From positions 2,046,001-2,110,000 of the forward strand of contig NZ_CP101464.1 in the NCBI RefSeq assembly GCF_024362365.1: a DNA stretch of 64,000 nt, written 5' to 3'. Within the stretch, counting starts at the first letter, position 1. Each line of letters opens with the position of its first letter. The position numbers were made by a program, and so were the translations under genes. Below the pieces are notes generated by a model. It made no database searches, was not told where the DNA came from, and worked only from the letters and a program-made list of their open reading frames with translations. Origin of the DNA: Janibacter sp. CX7. Its GTDB lineage: Bacteria > Actinomycetota > Actinomycetes > Actinomycetales > Dermatophilaceae. This document shows positions 41,111 to 50,556 of this stretch, piece after piece.

Positions 41111-43516
41111 TCAGTCGTCCTGCGACTCGCCACCGTCGGCCGGGGCCGACTCGGTCTCGGAGGACTCGCCGGAGTCGTTGTCGCTGCGGCGACGGCGACG
41201 ACGACCGCCGTCGCGGCCACCCTCACGACCGCCGTCGCGACCGCCCTCACGGCGACCGCCACGACCACCCTCGTCGTCACCCTTCGCACCGGAGGCCAGC
41301 TCGGCCTCCTGCTCCGGGGTGAGGACCGCGGCGAGGCTGAGCTTGCCGCGCGGGTCGATCTCCTTGAGCTCGACCTGGACCTTCTGGCCCACGCCGAGGA
41401 CATCCTCGACGGCGTCGATGCGCTTGCCGCCGACGAGCTTGCGCACCTCGGAGATGTGCAGCAGGCCGTCCTTGCCCGGCGTCAGGGAGATGAAGGCGCC
41501 GAAGGTCGTCGTCTTGACGACGGTGCCGAGGAAGCGCTCGCCGACCTCGGGCATCTGCGGGTTGGCGATCGCGTTGATCGCATTGCGCGCAGCGTCCGCG
41601 GACGGGCCGTCGACCGCACCGATGAAGACGGTGCCGTCGTCCTCGATGCTGATGTCGGCGCCGGTGTCGTCCTGGATCTGGTTGATCATCTTGCCCTTGG
41701 GGCCGATGACCTCACCGATCTTGTCGACCGGCACCTGGACGGTGATGATCCGCGGCGCGGTCGGCGCCATCTCGTCGGGCGCGTCGATGGCCTCGTTCAT
41801 GACGTCGAGGATGTGCATCCGCGCGTCACGGGCCTGGGTCAGCGCGCCGGCGAGCACGGAGGCCGGGATGCCGTCGAGCTTGGTGTCCAGCTGGATCGCC
41901 GTGACGAACTCGCGGGTGCCGGCGACCTTGAAGTCCATGTCACCGAAGGCGTCCTCGGCGCCGAGGATGTCGGTCAGGGCCGCGTACTGCGTCTGGCCGT
42001 CGACCTCGTCGGAGACCAGACCCATGGCGATGCCGGCGACGGCGGCGCGCAGCGGCACACCGGCGTTGAGCAGCGACATCGTCGAGGCGCAGACCGAGCC
42101 CATCGACGTCGAGCCGTTGGACCCGAGAGCCTCGGAGACCTGACGGATCGCGTAGGGGAACTCCTCGCGCGGGGGCAGCACCGGCAGGAGCGCACGCTCG
42201 GCGAGCGCACCGTGGCCGATCTCGCGACGCTTCGGGCTGCCGACCCGGCCGGTCTCACCGGTCGAGTAGGGCGGGAAGTTGTAGTTGTGCATGTAGCGCT
42301 TCTTGGTGACCGGCCCGAGCGAGTCGATCTGCTGCTCCATCTTGAGCATGTTGAGCGTGGTGACACCCATGATCTGGGTCTCGCCGCGCTCGAAGAGCGC
42401 CGAGCCGTGCACGCGCGGCAGCACCTCGACCTCCGCGCCGAGGGCGCGGATGTCGGCGAGGCCACGGCCGTCGATGCGGACCTTGTCGCGCAGGATGCGC
42501 TGGCGGACCTGCGCCTTCTGCACCGAGCGGTAGGCCGCGGAGAGCTCCTTCTCGCGACCGAAGAACTCACCGGGAGCCTCCTCGGTGCCCGCGAGGGAGG
42601 CCTTCATGGCGTCCTTGATCTCGTCGAGACGGTCCTCGCGCTCCTGCTTGCCGGCGATCGTCAGCGCGGTCGCGAGGTCGGCCGAGGTGGCCTTCTCGAC
42701 GGCGGCGTAGGCGTCGTCCTGGTAGTCGAGGAAGATCGGGAAGTCCTCGACCGGCTTCGCGGCCTGCTGGGCCAGCTCGGCCTGGGCGTCGCACAGGACC
42801 TTGATGAAGGTCTTGCTGGCCTCGAGGCCCTCGGCGACGACCTCCTCGGTCGGCGCGGTCTTGGCCTCGTTCTTCACGAGGTTCCACGTCGACTCGGTGG
42901 ACTCGGCCTCGACCATCATGATCGCGACGTCACCACCATCGACGACGCGGCCGGCGACGACCATGTCGAAGGTCGAGCGCTCGATGTCGCTGAAGTTGGG
43001 GAAGGCGACCCACTGGCCGTCGATGAGCGAGACGCGGACGGCACCGATCGGGCCCGAGAAGGGCAGACCGGAGATCTGCGTCGAGGCCGACGCGGCGTTG
43101 ATCGCGAGGACGTCGTACTGGTGGTCCGGGTGGACCGACAGCACGGAGATGACGACCTGGACCTCGTTGCGCAGACCCTTCTTGAAGGTCGGGCGCAGCG
43201 GGCGGTCGATGAGGCGGCAGGTGAGGATCGCGTCCGTGCCGGGACGACCCTCGCGGCGGAAGAAGCTGCCGGGGATGCGACCGGCGGCGTACATGCGCTC
43301 CTCGACGTCCACCGTCAGGGGGAAGAAGTCGAAGTGGTCCTTCGGGGTCTTGCCGGCCGTGGTGGTCGACAGGAGCATGGTCTCGCCGTCGAGGTAGGCG
43401 CTGACCGCGCCTCCAGCCTGCTTGGCGAGGCGACCGGTCTCGAACCGGATGGTGCGGGTGCCGAACGAGCCGTTGTCGATGGTGGCTTCGGTGGCGGTGA
43501 TCTCAGGACCCTCCAT
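41111..43516 (-). CDS. pnp: Polyribonucleotide nucleotidyltransferase (PNPase)
   Basis: This 801-residue phosphorolytic 3'-5' exoribonuclease has two RNase PH domains ([38 protein letters not shown] [17 protein letters not shown] and [16 protein letters not shown]). A KH domain ([19 protein letters not shown]) and an S1 domain ([17 protein letters not shown]) follow. The C-terminal tail is an unusual run of R/G/D/E repeats ([17 protein letters not shown]) and an acidic end, probably a disordered RNA- or partner-binding tail. ATG 43516 has AAAGGAGG upstream. Confidence 0.97.
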   Translation of the reverse strand: MEGPEITATEATIDNGSFGTRTIRFETGRLAKQAGGAVSAYLDGETMLLSTTTAGKTPKDHFDFFPLTVDVEERMYAAGRIPGSFFRREGRPGTDAILTCRLIDRPLRPTFKKGLRNEVQVVISVLSVHPDHQYDVLAINAASASTQISGLPFSGPIGAVRVSLIDGQWVAFPNFSDIERSTFDMVVAGRVVDGGDVAIMMVEAESTESTWNLVKNEAKTAPTEEVVAEGLEASKTFIKVLCDAQAELAQQAAKPVEDFPIFLDYQDDAYAAVEKATSADLATALTIAGKQEREDRLDEIKDAMKASLAGTEEAPGEFFGREKELSAAYRSVQKAQVRQRILRDKVRIDGRGLADIRALGAEVEVLPRVHGSALFERGETQIMGVTTLNMLKMEQQIDSLGPVTKKRYMHNYNFPPYSTGETGRVGSPKRREIGHGALAERALLPVLPPREEFPYAIRQVSEALGSNGSTSMGSVCASTMSLLNAGVPLRAAVAGIAMGLVSDEVDGQTQYAALTDILGAEDAFGDMDFKVAGTREFVTAIQLDTKLDGIPASVLAGALTQARDARMHILDVMNEAIDAPDEMAPTAPRIITVQVPVDKIGEVIGPKGKMINQIQDDTGADISIEDDGTVFIGAVDGPSADAARNAINAIANPQMPEVGERFLGTVVKTTTFGAFISLTPGKDGLLHISEVRKLVGGKRIDAVEDVLGVGQKVQVELKEIDPRGKLSLAAVLTPEQEAELASGAKGDDEGGRGGRREGGRDGGREGGRDGGRRRRRRSDNDSGESSETESAPADGGESQDD

Positions 43517-43647
43517 CGGGTCCTCCTTTTCTCTCTGCGAACCGGGAGCATCGTCGTTGTGCCCCGGTAGGTCTTCTGCGGTGACGATCTTCAGTTGTCG
43601 ATCTCTTCAGTTGTGCCGAAGGGAGATTCCCCCCGGATACGCGAAGA

Positions 43648-43673
43648 AGCGGTCCCCTTGGGCGGGAACCGCT
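43648..43673 (-). terminator. Hairpin between rpsO and pnp
   Basis: AGCGGTCCCC and CGGGAACCGCT form a stem with one mismatch, read on the minus strand after rpsO and before pnp. In enterobacteria the rpsO-pnp gap holds a terminator and an RNase III site; a comparable attenuator or processing role is plausible here. Confidence 0.6.
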
Positions 43674-43686
43674 CTCCACGAAGCTG

Positions 43687-43956
43687 TTATCGGCGAAGGC
43701 CGAGGCGCTTGATCAGCGCACGGTAGCGCTCGATGTCGGTGCTCTCCAGGTAACGCAGGAGGCGGCGGCGACGACCGACGAGCAGCAGCAGGCCGCGGCG
43801 GCTGTGGTGGTCGTGCTTGTGCTCACGAGCGTGCTCGGTGAGGTCCTTGATGCGCTGGGTGAGCAGCGCGACCTGCACCTCGGGGGAGCCGGTGTCGCCC
43901 TCGACGGTGGCGTACTCGGCCATGATCTGCTTCTTGACGTCAGCGGTCAGCGGCAT
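43687..43956 (-). CDS. rpsO: 30S ribosomal protein S15
   Basis: This 89-residue ribosomal protein is of normal length. It shows [57 protein letters not shown] and [12 protein letters not shown], the rRNA-binding helices of S15. It is followed by pnp, the usual bacterial order. A GAAGGAG site lies about 12 nt before the ATG, slightly far. Confidence 0.98.
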   Translation of the reverse strand: MPLTADVKKQIMAEYATVEGDTGSPEVQVALLTQRIKDLTEHAREHKHDHHSRRGLLLLVGRRRRLLRYLESTDIERYRALIKRLGLRR

Positions 43957-44038
43957 GCTGCGACACTGCTCCTTCTCTGGGTTGTTGCGCGGCGCGCCCG
44001 GGCTGGTTCACCGGGGCTCTGTGGATCCGCGGCCGATT

Positions 44039-44056
44039 TTCACGGCAACCCGTGAA
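44039..44056. promoter_or_regulatory. 18-nt inverted repeat upstream of rpsO
   Basis: TTCACGG-CAAC-CCGTGAA is perfect, about 85 nt upstream of rpsO and left of the lpdA terminator. It could be an operator or a small hairpin; no more can be said. Confidence 0.35.
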
Positions 44057-44060
44057 GATT

Positions 44061-44114
44061 AGCAGCGGCGCCCCCTTCGCCCATAATCCGGGCGAAGGGG
44101 GCGCCGTGGCTGCT
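44061..44114 (-). terminator. Terminator of lpdA
   Basis: The stem is 17 bp and perfect (44066-44082 with 44090-44106), with loop ATAATCC and an extension AGCAG/CTGCT outside a small bulge. It lies 15 nt after the lpdA stop. Both arms carry the CCCCTTCG/CGAAGGGG octamer. Confidence 0.88.
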
Positions 44115-44128
44115 CGACGCGTCGGTCG

Positions 44129-45526
44129 TCAGAGGTTGATCATGTGCCCCGCGATGCCCTCGACGGCCTCCTTGACCGCCTCGGACAGCGTCGGGTGGGC
44201 GAAGACGTTGCGGGCGACCTCGTCGGCGGTGAGGTCCCACTTCTGCGCGAGGGTGAGGACCGGGAGCAGCTCGGTCACGTCGGGGCCGATCATGTGGGCG
44301 CCGATGATCTCGTTGTGCTCCGCGTCGGCGACGACCTTGACGAAGCCGACCGCGTCGCCCAGGCCCATGGCCTTGCCGTTGGCGGTGAAGGGGAAGGTCG
44401 CCGTCTTGACGTCGAAGCCCTTCTCCTTGGCCTGCTCCTCGGAGTAGCCGAAGGAGCCGATCTGCGGGTGGCAGTAGGTCGCGCGCGGGATGAAGTCGTA
44501 GTCGACCGGCATCGTCTCGGCGCCGTTCATGTGCTCGGCGGCGACGACGCCCTGGGCCTCGGCGACGTGGGCGAGCATGAGCTTCGCCGTGCAGTCACCG
44601 ATGGCGTAGACGTTGTCGACGTTGGTCTGGCAGTACTCGTCGATCGCGATGGCACCGCGCTCGGTGAGCTCGACGCCGATCGACTCCAGGCCGTAGCCCT
44701 GGGTGCGCGGGGCGAAGCCGATCGCGGAGAGGAGGCGGTCGGCCTCGAGGACCTGCGCGTCGCCCCCCTTCGCCGGGGTGACGGTGACCTTGACGCCGGA
44801 GCCGGTGTCCTCGACGGACTCGACCTTGGTGCCCGTCATGACCTTGACGCCGAGCTTCTTGTAGTGCTTGGCCAGCTCCTTGGACACGTCGGCGTCCTCG
44901 GTCGGGACCATGCGGTCGAGGAACTCGACGATCGTGACGTCGACGCCGAAGTTCTTGAGCACGTAGGCGAACTCGACGCCGATAGCGCCGGAGCCGGCGA
45001 TGATGATCGAGCCCGGCAGGTCGTCGTCGAGGATCTGCTCCTCGTAGGTGACGACGTTCTTGCTGACCTCGACGCCCGGGAGCATGCGGGTGGTGGCGCC
45101 GGCGGCGATGATCAGCTTGTCGAAGGAGACGGTCTTGGTCTCGCCGTCGTTGAGGGCGACGTCGACGGTGTTGGCGGAGGTGATCGTGCCCCAGCCGTCG
45201 ATCTCGGTGATCTTGTTCTTCTTCATGAGGAAGTGGACGCCCTTGACGATGCCGGCGCTCACCTGACGGGAGCGGGCGTGCGTCGGGCCGAAGGACATCG
45301 TGGCGTCGCCCTCGATGCCGAACTTCTTCTTGTCATGGGTCAGCGTGTGCGCCAGCTCGGCGTTCTTGATGAGCGCCTTGCTGGGGATGCAGCCCACGTT
45401 GAGGCAGACACCGCCCCAGTACTTCTTCTCGATCACCGCGACCTTGTTGCCGAGCTGCGCGGCGCGGATCGCCGCCACATAGCCACCGGGTCCAGCACCG
45501 AGCACAACGACGTCGAAATCAGCCAT
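44129..45526 (-). CDS. lpdA: Dihydrolipoyl dehydrogenase
   Basis: This 465-residue FAD/NAD enzyme is the E3 subunit of pyruvate, 2-oxoglutarate or branched-chain dehydrogenase complexes. It has [21 protein letters not shown] (FAD), the redox-active disulfide [16 protein letters not shown], the NAD loop [15 protein letters not shown], and the C-terminal HAHPTLSE-type base ([14 protein letters not shown]). ATG 45526 has TAGGCT 7 nt upstream; an earlier in-frame start lies beyond that hexamer and is rejected. Confidence 0.97.
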   Translation of the reverse strand: MADFDVVVLGAGPGGYVAAIRAAQLGNKVAVIEKKYWGGVCLNVGCIPSKALIKNAELAHTLTHDKKKFGIEGDATMSFGPTHARSRQVSAGIVKGVHFLMKKNKITEIDGWGTITSANTVDVALNDGETKTVSFDKLIIAAGATTRMLPGVEVSKNVVTYEEQILDDDLPGSIIIAGSGAIGVEFAYVLKNFGVDVTIVEFLDRMVPTEDADVSKELAKHYKKLGVKVMTGTKVESVEDTGSGVKVTVTPAKGGDAQVLEADRLLSAIGFAPRTQGYGLESIGVELTERGAIAIDEYCQTNVDNVYAIGDCTAKLMLAHVAEAQGVVAAEHMNGAETMPVDYDFIPRATYCHPQIGSFGYSEEQAKEKGFDVKTATFPFTANGKAMGLGDAVGFVKVVADAEHNEIIGAHMIGPDVTELLPVLTLAQKWDLTADEVARNVFAHPTLSEAVKEAVEGIAGHMINL

Positions 45527-45533
45527 GTCCGAC

Positions 45534-45539
45534 AGCCTA
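45534..45539 (-). promoter_or_regulatory. -10 element of lpdA
   Basis: TAGGCT on the minus strand, 7 nt before ATG 45526. On the plus strand TACGTT (45553-45558) is a likely -10 for the divergent cstA, which has a short leader with a GAAGGACGAG ribosome site. Confidence 0.5.
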
Positions 45540-45600
45540 GTCATGACTGCGTTACGTTCGACACACAGCCCTGATCACGACGACGTGGACGAAGGACGAG

Positions 45601-47895
45601 ATGAGCCGAGAGAGTGGGTCGAGCACCCTCATGGAGGAGCGGGACGGCGTGACGACGGTGCGGACCGACCTGGATCGGCCGCCGGTCGCGGTGCGGACCC
45701 CGCACACCGTGAGCGGAAGGGAGAAGCTCGTCTTCGCGCTCATCGCCCTGCTCGGGGCGGTCGGCTGGACGATGATCGCGGTGGTCCGTGGCGAGCACGT
45801 CAACGCCGTCTGGTTCGTCTTCGCGGCCGTGTGCACCTACATCATCGGCTTCCGCTTCTACGCGCGCCTGATCGAGTACAAGGTGCTCAAGCCGCGCGAC
45901 GAGCGCGCCACTCCCGCAGAGGAGTTCGAGAACGGCAAGGACTTCATGCCGACGGACCGGCGGGTGCTCTTCGGGCACCACTTCGCCGCGATCGCCGGAG
46001 CCGGCCCGCTCGTCGGACCGGTCCTCGCCGCCCAGATGGGCTACCTGCCCGGCACGCTGTGGATCGTCGTCGGCGTGGTCTTCGCCGGGGCCGTGCAGGA
46101 CTACATGGTCCTGCACCTGTCGATCCGCCGCGGCGGCCGCAGCCTCGGGCAGATGGCCCGGGACGAGCTCGGCCGGGTCGGCGGCACCGCCGCGATCGTC
46201 GGCGTGCTCGCCATCATGCTCATCCTCATCGCCGTCCTGGGCATCGTCGTCATCGGCGCCCTGGCCCACTCCCCCTGGGGCGTCTTCTCGATCGCGATGA
46301 CGATCCCGATCGCGCTCTTCATGGGCCTCTACCTGCGCTACCTGCGCCCGGGCGCCGTCGGCGAGGTCTCGCTCATCGGTGTCGTCCTGCTCGTCGCGGC
46401 GATCATCGCCGGCGGCTGGGTCTCCGACCACCCGACGCTGTCGGAGACCTTCACCCTCGAGCCGATCACGCTGGCCTGGCTGCTCATCGGCTACGGCTTC
46501 GCCGCGTCGGTGCTCCCGGTGTGGCTGCTGCTCGCCCCGCGCGACTACCTGTCGACCTACATGAAGGTCGGGACGATCGCGCTCCTCGCGATCGGCATCC
46601 TCGTCGCGCGCCCCGAGGTGAAGATGCCGGCCGTCACCGAGTTCGCCTCGACCGGCACCGGGCCGGCCTTCGCGGGCTCGCTCTTCCCCTTCCTCTTCAT
46701 CACCATCGCGTGCGGCGCCCTCTCCGGGTTCCACGCGCTCATCTCGTCGGGCACGACGCCCAAGCTCATCGAGAAGGAGAGCCAGGCCCGCTTCATCGGC
46801 TACGGCTCCATGCTCACCGAGTCCTTCGTCGCCGTCATGGCGATGGTCGCGGCGGTGAGCATCGACCAGCACATCTACTTCGCGATGAATGCACCGGTGG
46901 CCCTCACCGGCGGCGAGCCGGGCAGCGCCGCCGACTACGTCAACGGTCTGGCGCTCAGCACCCCGGCAGGCGGCCCCGTGCCGCCGGTGGACCCGGCCAC
47001 GCTCCAGCAGGCTGCGAGCAGCGTCGGCGAGGAGACGATCATCTCCCGCACCGGCGGCGCCCCGACGCTCGCCTTCGGCATGAGCGAGGTGATGAGCGTC
47101 TTCGGTGGCGACTCGCTGAAGTCCTTCTGGTACCACTTCGCCGTCATGTTCGAGGCGCTCTTCATCCTCACCACGGTCGACGCCGGCACCCGCGTCGCGC
47201 GCTTCATGTTCTCCGACGCCCTGGGCAACGTGCCCGGCATGGGCCGCTTCAAGGACCCGTCGTGGCGCCCGGGCGCCTGGCTGTGCAGCCTCATCGTCGT
47301 CGCCGGGTGGGGGTCGATCCTCGTCATGGGCATCCTCGACCCGCTCGGCGGGATCTACACCCTCTTCCCGCTCTTCGGCATCGCCAACCAGCTGCTCGCG
47401 GCGATCGCCCTGGCGGTCGTCACCACGGTGATCGTCAAGCAGGGCAACCTGCGCTGGGCGTGGATCCCGGGCGTCGCGCTCGTGTGGGACCTGGTCATCA
47501 CCCTGTGGGCGTCGGCGCTGAAGATCTTCAGCAGCAACCCCAAGATCGGCTACTTCGCGCAGCGTGACGCCTTCGTGGAGGCGCGCGACAAGGGCGAGCT
47601 GCTCACCGGCGCCGCGTCGCCGGCCGACATGGACAAGATCATCTTCAACTCGCTCGTCCAGGGCACCCTGTCGATCGTCTTCGCCGTGCTCGTCATCATC
47701 GTCGTCGTCGCCGCGGTGGTCGTCATGGTGCGCGCGGCCCGGGCCGGAGGACTGCCGACGAGCGAGACCGAGGGCGTGCCCTCGCGGATCTTCGCTCCCT
47801 CGGGGCCGCTCGCCACCCCCGAGGAGAAGCAGGTCCTCGCCGAGTGGCGGGAGGCGGGCCTGGAGCCCTCCCCCGCCGCCAAGGGCGGCCACTAA
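45601..47895 (+). CDS. cstA: Carbon starvation protein CstA (pyruvate/peptide transporter)
   Basis: This 764-residue protein has about 16-18 membrane helices. It starts with GREKLVFALIALLGAVGW and carries the core GHHFAAIAGAGPLVGPVLAAQMGYLPG and SGFHALISSGTTPKLI, a periplasmic insertion near 440-480, and ILTTVDAGTRVARFM. CstA/BtsT family members import pyruvate or small peptides during starvation. The cytoplasmic N-terminal 30 residues are variable. It is coupled to ybdD by a TAATG overlap. Confidence 0.95.
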   Translation: MSRESGSSTLMEERDGVTTVRTDLDRPPVAVRTPHTVSGREKLVFALIALLGAVGWTMIAVVRGEHVNAVWFVFAAVCTYIIGFRFYARLIEYKVLKPRDERATPAEEFENGKDFMPTDRRVLFGHHFAAIAGAGPLVGPVLAAQMGYLPGTLWIVVGVVFAGAVQDYMVLHLSIRRGGRSLGQMARDELGRVGGTAAIVGVLAIMLILIAVLGIVVIGALAHSPWGVFSIAMTIPIALFMGLYLRYLRPGAVGEVSLIGVVLLVAAIIAGGWVSDHPTLSETFTLEPITLAWLLIGYGFAASVLPVWLLLAPRDYLSTYMKVGTIALLAIGILVARPEVKMPAVTEFASTGTGPAFAGSLFPFLFITIACGALSGFHALISSGTTPKLIEKESQARFIGYGSMLTESFVAVMAMVAAVSIDQHIYFAMNAPVALTGGEPGSAADYVNGLALSTPAGGPVPPVDPATLQQAASSVGEETIISRTGGAPTLAFGMSEVMSVFGGDSLKSFWYHFAVMFEALFILTTVDAGTRVARFMFSDALGNVPGMGRFKDPSWRPGAWLCSLIVVAGWGSILVMGILDPLGGIYTLFPLFGIANQLLAAIALAVVTTVIVKQGNLRWAWIPGVALVWDLVITLWASALKIFSSNPKIGYFAQRDAFVEARDKGELLTGAASPADMDKIIFNSLVQGTLSIVFAVLVIIVVVAAVVVMVRAARAGGLPTSETEGVPSRIFAPSGPLATPEEKQVLAEWREAGLEPSPAAKGGH

Positions 47896-48098
47896 TGAGC
47901 ACCGCGACGGGCACCCCCTTCGCCGTGGCGCGGCGGATCGGCCGCTTCGTGTCCGGGGTGACCGGGGCCGACCGCTACGAGCGCTACGTCGAGCACCTGC
48001 AGCGGGTCCACCCGGAGCGACCGGTGCCCTCGCGCGCCGACTTCTGGCGGGAGCACTACGCGCAGCAGGAGCGCAACCCCGGGACCCGCTGCTGCTGA
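47895..48098 (+). CDS. YbdD/YjiX family small protein
   Basis: This 67-residue protein has GADRYERYVEHLQRVHPERPVPSRADFWREHY and ends NPGTRCC, the DUF466 pattern. YbdD/YjiX-type proteins accompany CstA/BtsT transporters and are needed for full uptake activity. Its ATG shares a base with the cstA stop. Confidence 0.92.
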   Translation: MSTATGTPFAVARRIGRFVSGVTGADRYERYVEHLQRVHPERPVPSRADFWREHYAQQERNPGTRCC

Positions 48099-48116
48099 CG
48101 CGGGCCCCGGGTGCGC

Positions 48117-50471
48117 TCAGCGGACGTGCGCCCGGGGGCCCCGGCCGCGGCCCGGTCCGCCCCGGCGGTCGTCCTGCAGGTCGAAGATCTCGTCAGCCGA
48201 TCCCAGGTCGAGGAAGACCGTCTCCCCGCTCGCGTCCTTGACACCGTCGTTGTCGGTGACGGAGTAGAGGTTGCCGTTTCCCGCGATCGTCAGGCCCTCG
48301 AGCTTTTCCTGGGTCCAGCCGTTGAGCCCCTGCAGGCGCGGCAGGACGTCCACCGCGAGCTCCTTGTCGAGGACGGGCAGGCGCGCACGGTCGGCCTGCG
48401 CCCTCTTGCGCTTCGGCAGGTCGACGGCGTAGACCGCCTTGAGCTTCGCGTCCGGGCCGCCCAGCTTGTCGCGCTCGATGACCGCGAGGGTGTCCTCGTC
48501 GACCGCCGTGATCTCGCTCAGGCCGATCCAGTCGCCCTCGGTCTCGGTGGACTCGAGCTCGTATCCGAACCACTCCCACCTGCCGGTGGCGACCGTGTAG
48601 CGGCCGATGCGGGTGACCCCCTTCGGGTCGGTGGACGAGGCGCGCTGGACCGCGGCGTAGAGGACCGCATCGTCGCCGGTGCCGTAGCCGGTCACGCCCT
48701 CGAAGCCCTGGCCACCCAGCCCGGCGGCCACGCCGACGGGCAGGTCGACCTCCTCGGTCACCGCGCCCTGCGCGTCGACGTGGACCAGTCGGTTGCCCTC
48801 GGACCCGCCGCCCTTGACGGCCGTGCCCTCGACGGCCAGCCAGAAGCTGCCGTCCGCGTCAGCCCACAGGCCCTCGACGTCGTAGCCGACGGGCTCGCCG
48901 TCCTTGCTGAGGACGAGCTGGTCGGTGATCGTCGCCGGCCCGCCCTCGCGCTGCGAGGCGGTGTCGACGGTGTAGATCCGCGACGGGGAGAGGAAATTGT
49001 CCGGGGCCGCGTAGACCTCGTCGTCCGTGCCCGGGACCGCGGACAGGGCGCCGAGCGCCGACCAGGTGATGGGCGCTCCTTCACGGCCGCCGGAGTCGGC
49101 GGGGCGCGCGTCGGCGGACTTCAGCGTCGGCGAGGCCGCCGGGCCGTCCTGCAGCCGGTGCACCTGGATCGTGCCGCGGACGAGGTCCTCGGCGCTGTCC
49201 TCCTCGGAGGAGATGACGAGCAGGTCGCGACTCGGGATCGGCAGGATGCCCTCCGGGCCGACCGTCGACGGGACGAGCTGGGTGAAGACCGGCTGCGCGG
49301 GGTCGCTCACGTCGTAGACCGCGACGTAGTTGCCGCGCTCTGACCCGACGAAGGCGTAGGGCGTGCCGTCGTAGGTGGCCACGGCGATGCCCTCGGGCTC
49401 GGTGCCCTTCTTGCCGGCCCGGTGCTCCGGGTACTGGCCGTAGCGGTGGGCGAGGTCCTCGAAGCTCGTCCCCGCGTCCCAGGCCACGTCACCGGTCGCG
49501 GCGTCGAAGACGGTCCAGCCGCGGGTGCCGCCCTTCCAGTCGCCCTCGTTGGCCGTCGCGACGTGCTCGTCGTCGACCCATGCGATGGCGTCGGGCTCGC
49601 GGGGCGCGGCCTCGGTGGAGCCGTCGAGGCGCAGGTCGCCGTCCTCCTCGTCGTCGACGCCCGTGAGGGCCACCGAGCCGGCGGAGAAGTGGTTGCGGAC
49701 CTCGCCGGTCTCGGCGTCGAGGATGACGACCGCGTTGTTCTCCTGCAGGGTGAGCGCGAGCCGGCTGCCGTCGGGCGAGATCTTCACGTACTCGGGCTCT
49801 GGGTCCTGCGGGGTGTCGATGCCGGCCAGGCCGGTGAGGTCGACGTGCTCGACAGCGAGGTCGGCGACGTCCTGCGTCAGGTCGATCATCGCCAGGTCGC
49901 CCGCCGGCTCCTGGGGCAGACCGCCGTCGCCGGCCTCCTCGTCACGCTGGTTCTCCATCGCGATGAAGGCGCGCTCTCCCCCCTTCGTCACGTCGACGGA
50001 GTCGGGCTGGCCGCCGAGGTCGAGACGGCCGAGCTCCTCGCGCGTCTGCGGGTCGAGGACGATGACGACGCCCGAGGGGTCGGTGAAGCTCTCGGAGGTG
50101 TCGACGACGACGAGCAGCCGGTCGTCGGTGGCGAAGACGCTCGTGGGCTCACCCGGGACCTCGACGAAGCCATCGGGCGCCGGGTGCTCCGGGTCGGTGA
50201 TGTCGACGAAGCCGATGCCCTCGGACGCGGCGTCGGTGTAGACGACGGTGTTGCCGTCGGCGGTCACGGTCGAGATCTCGGCGACCGACTGCTGGTCCTT
50301 CGACGTGTTGGCATAGGCCGGGACCGTGGCCAGCCGGTGGAAGGACCGGCCGTCCGCGCGCTCACCCCCCGGCTGCGGCGAGGGCGCTGCCGTCGAGGAC
50401 GGGAGCATCACGGTGGTCAGGGTCGCGGAGAGTCCGAGCGCGAGGAGGCTCGTCAGGCGTGGCGTGGGCAC
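48117..50471 (-). CDS. Secreted esterase-like phytase-family protein with beta-propeller
   Basis: This 784-residue exported protein has an N-terminal signal (LLALGLSATLTTVMLPSSTAA). A seven-blade propeller of choice-of-anchor/LVIVD type (about 50-440) has VYTDAASEGIGFVDITDPEH and VAVYDVSDPAQP, and the C-terminal 'esterase-like activity of phytase' domain has EGITVDxDG-type segments (DVEGLWADADGSFWLAVE, KLEGLTIAGNGNLYSVTDN). It could hydrolyse phosphate or carboxyl esters outside the cell. The tail is Arg/Gly-rich. The GTG at 50471 is chosen for signal-peptide position; ribosome-site support is weak. Confidence 0.8.
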   Translation of the reverse strand: MPTPRLTSLLALGLSATLTTVMLPSSTAAPSPQPGGERADGRSFHRLATVPAYANTSKDQQSVAEISTVTADGNTVVYTDAASEGIGFVDITDPEHPAPDGFVEVPGEPTSVFATDDRLLVVVDTSESFTDPSGVVIVLDPQTREELGRLDLGGQPDSVDVTKGGERAFIAMENQRDEEAGDGGLPQEPAGDLAMIDLTQDVADLAVEHVDLTGLAGIDTPQDPEPEYVKISPDGSRLALTLQENNAVVILDAETGEVRNHFSAGSVALTGVDDEEDGDLRLDGSTEAAPREPDAIAWVDDEHVATANEGDWKGGTRGWTVFDAATGDVAWDAGTSFEDLAHRYGQYPEHRAGKKGTEPEGIAVATYDGTPYAFVGSERGNYVAVYDVSDPAQPVFTQLVPSTVGPEGILPIPSRDLLVISSEEDSAEDLVRGTIQVHRLQDGPAASPTLKSADARPADSGGREGAPITWSALGALSAVPGTDDEVYAAPDNFLSPSRIYTVDTASQREGGPATITDQLVLSKDGEPVGYDVEGLWADADGSFWLAVEGTAVKGGGSEGNRLVHVDAQGAVTEEVDLPVGVAAGLGGQGFEGVTGYGTGDDAVLYAAVQRASSTDPKGVTRIGRYTVATGRWEWFGYELESTETEGDWIGLSEITAVDEDTLAVIERDKLGGPDAKLKAVYAVDLPKRKRAQADRARLPVLDKELAVDVLPRLQGLNGWTQEKLEGLTIAGNGNLYSVTDNDGVKDASGETVFLDLGSADEIFDLQDDRRGGPGRGRGPRAHVR

Positions 50472-50556
50472 GGGGAGGAGGTCACCCTGCGCACCCGGCG
50501 GGCCGGTGGCGTGGTGGGGACGACCAGGTGATGCCCGGGTGAACGACCGGGGCCGC

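Noticed and set aside
45541..47892. 783-codon minus-strand frame opposite cstA
   Set aside because: The translation is a D/E/R/H-rich shadow of cstA with no recognisable domain; cstA on the plus strand is certain.
48099..48116. Terminator between ybdD and the convergent secreted gene
   Set aside because: Only 18 nt are available and no stable hairpin with clean arms is visible.
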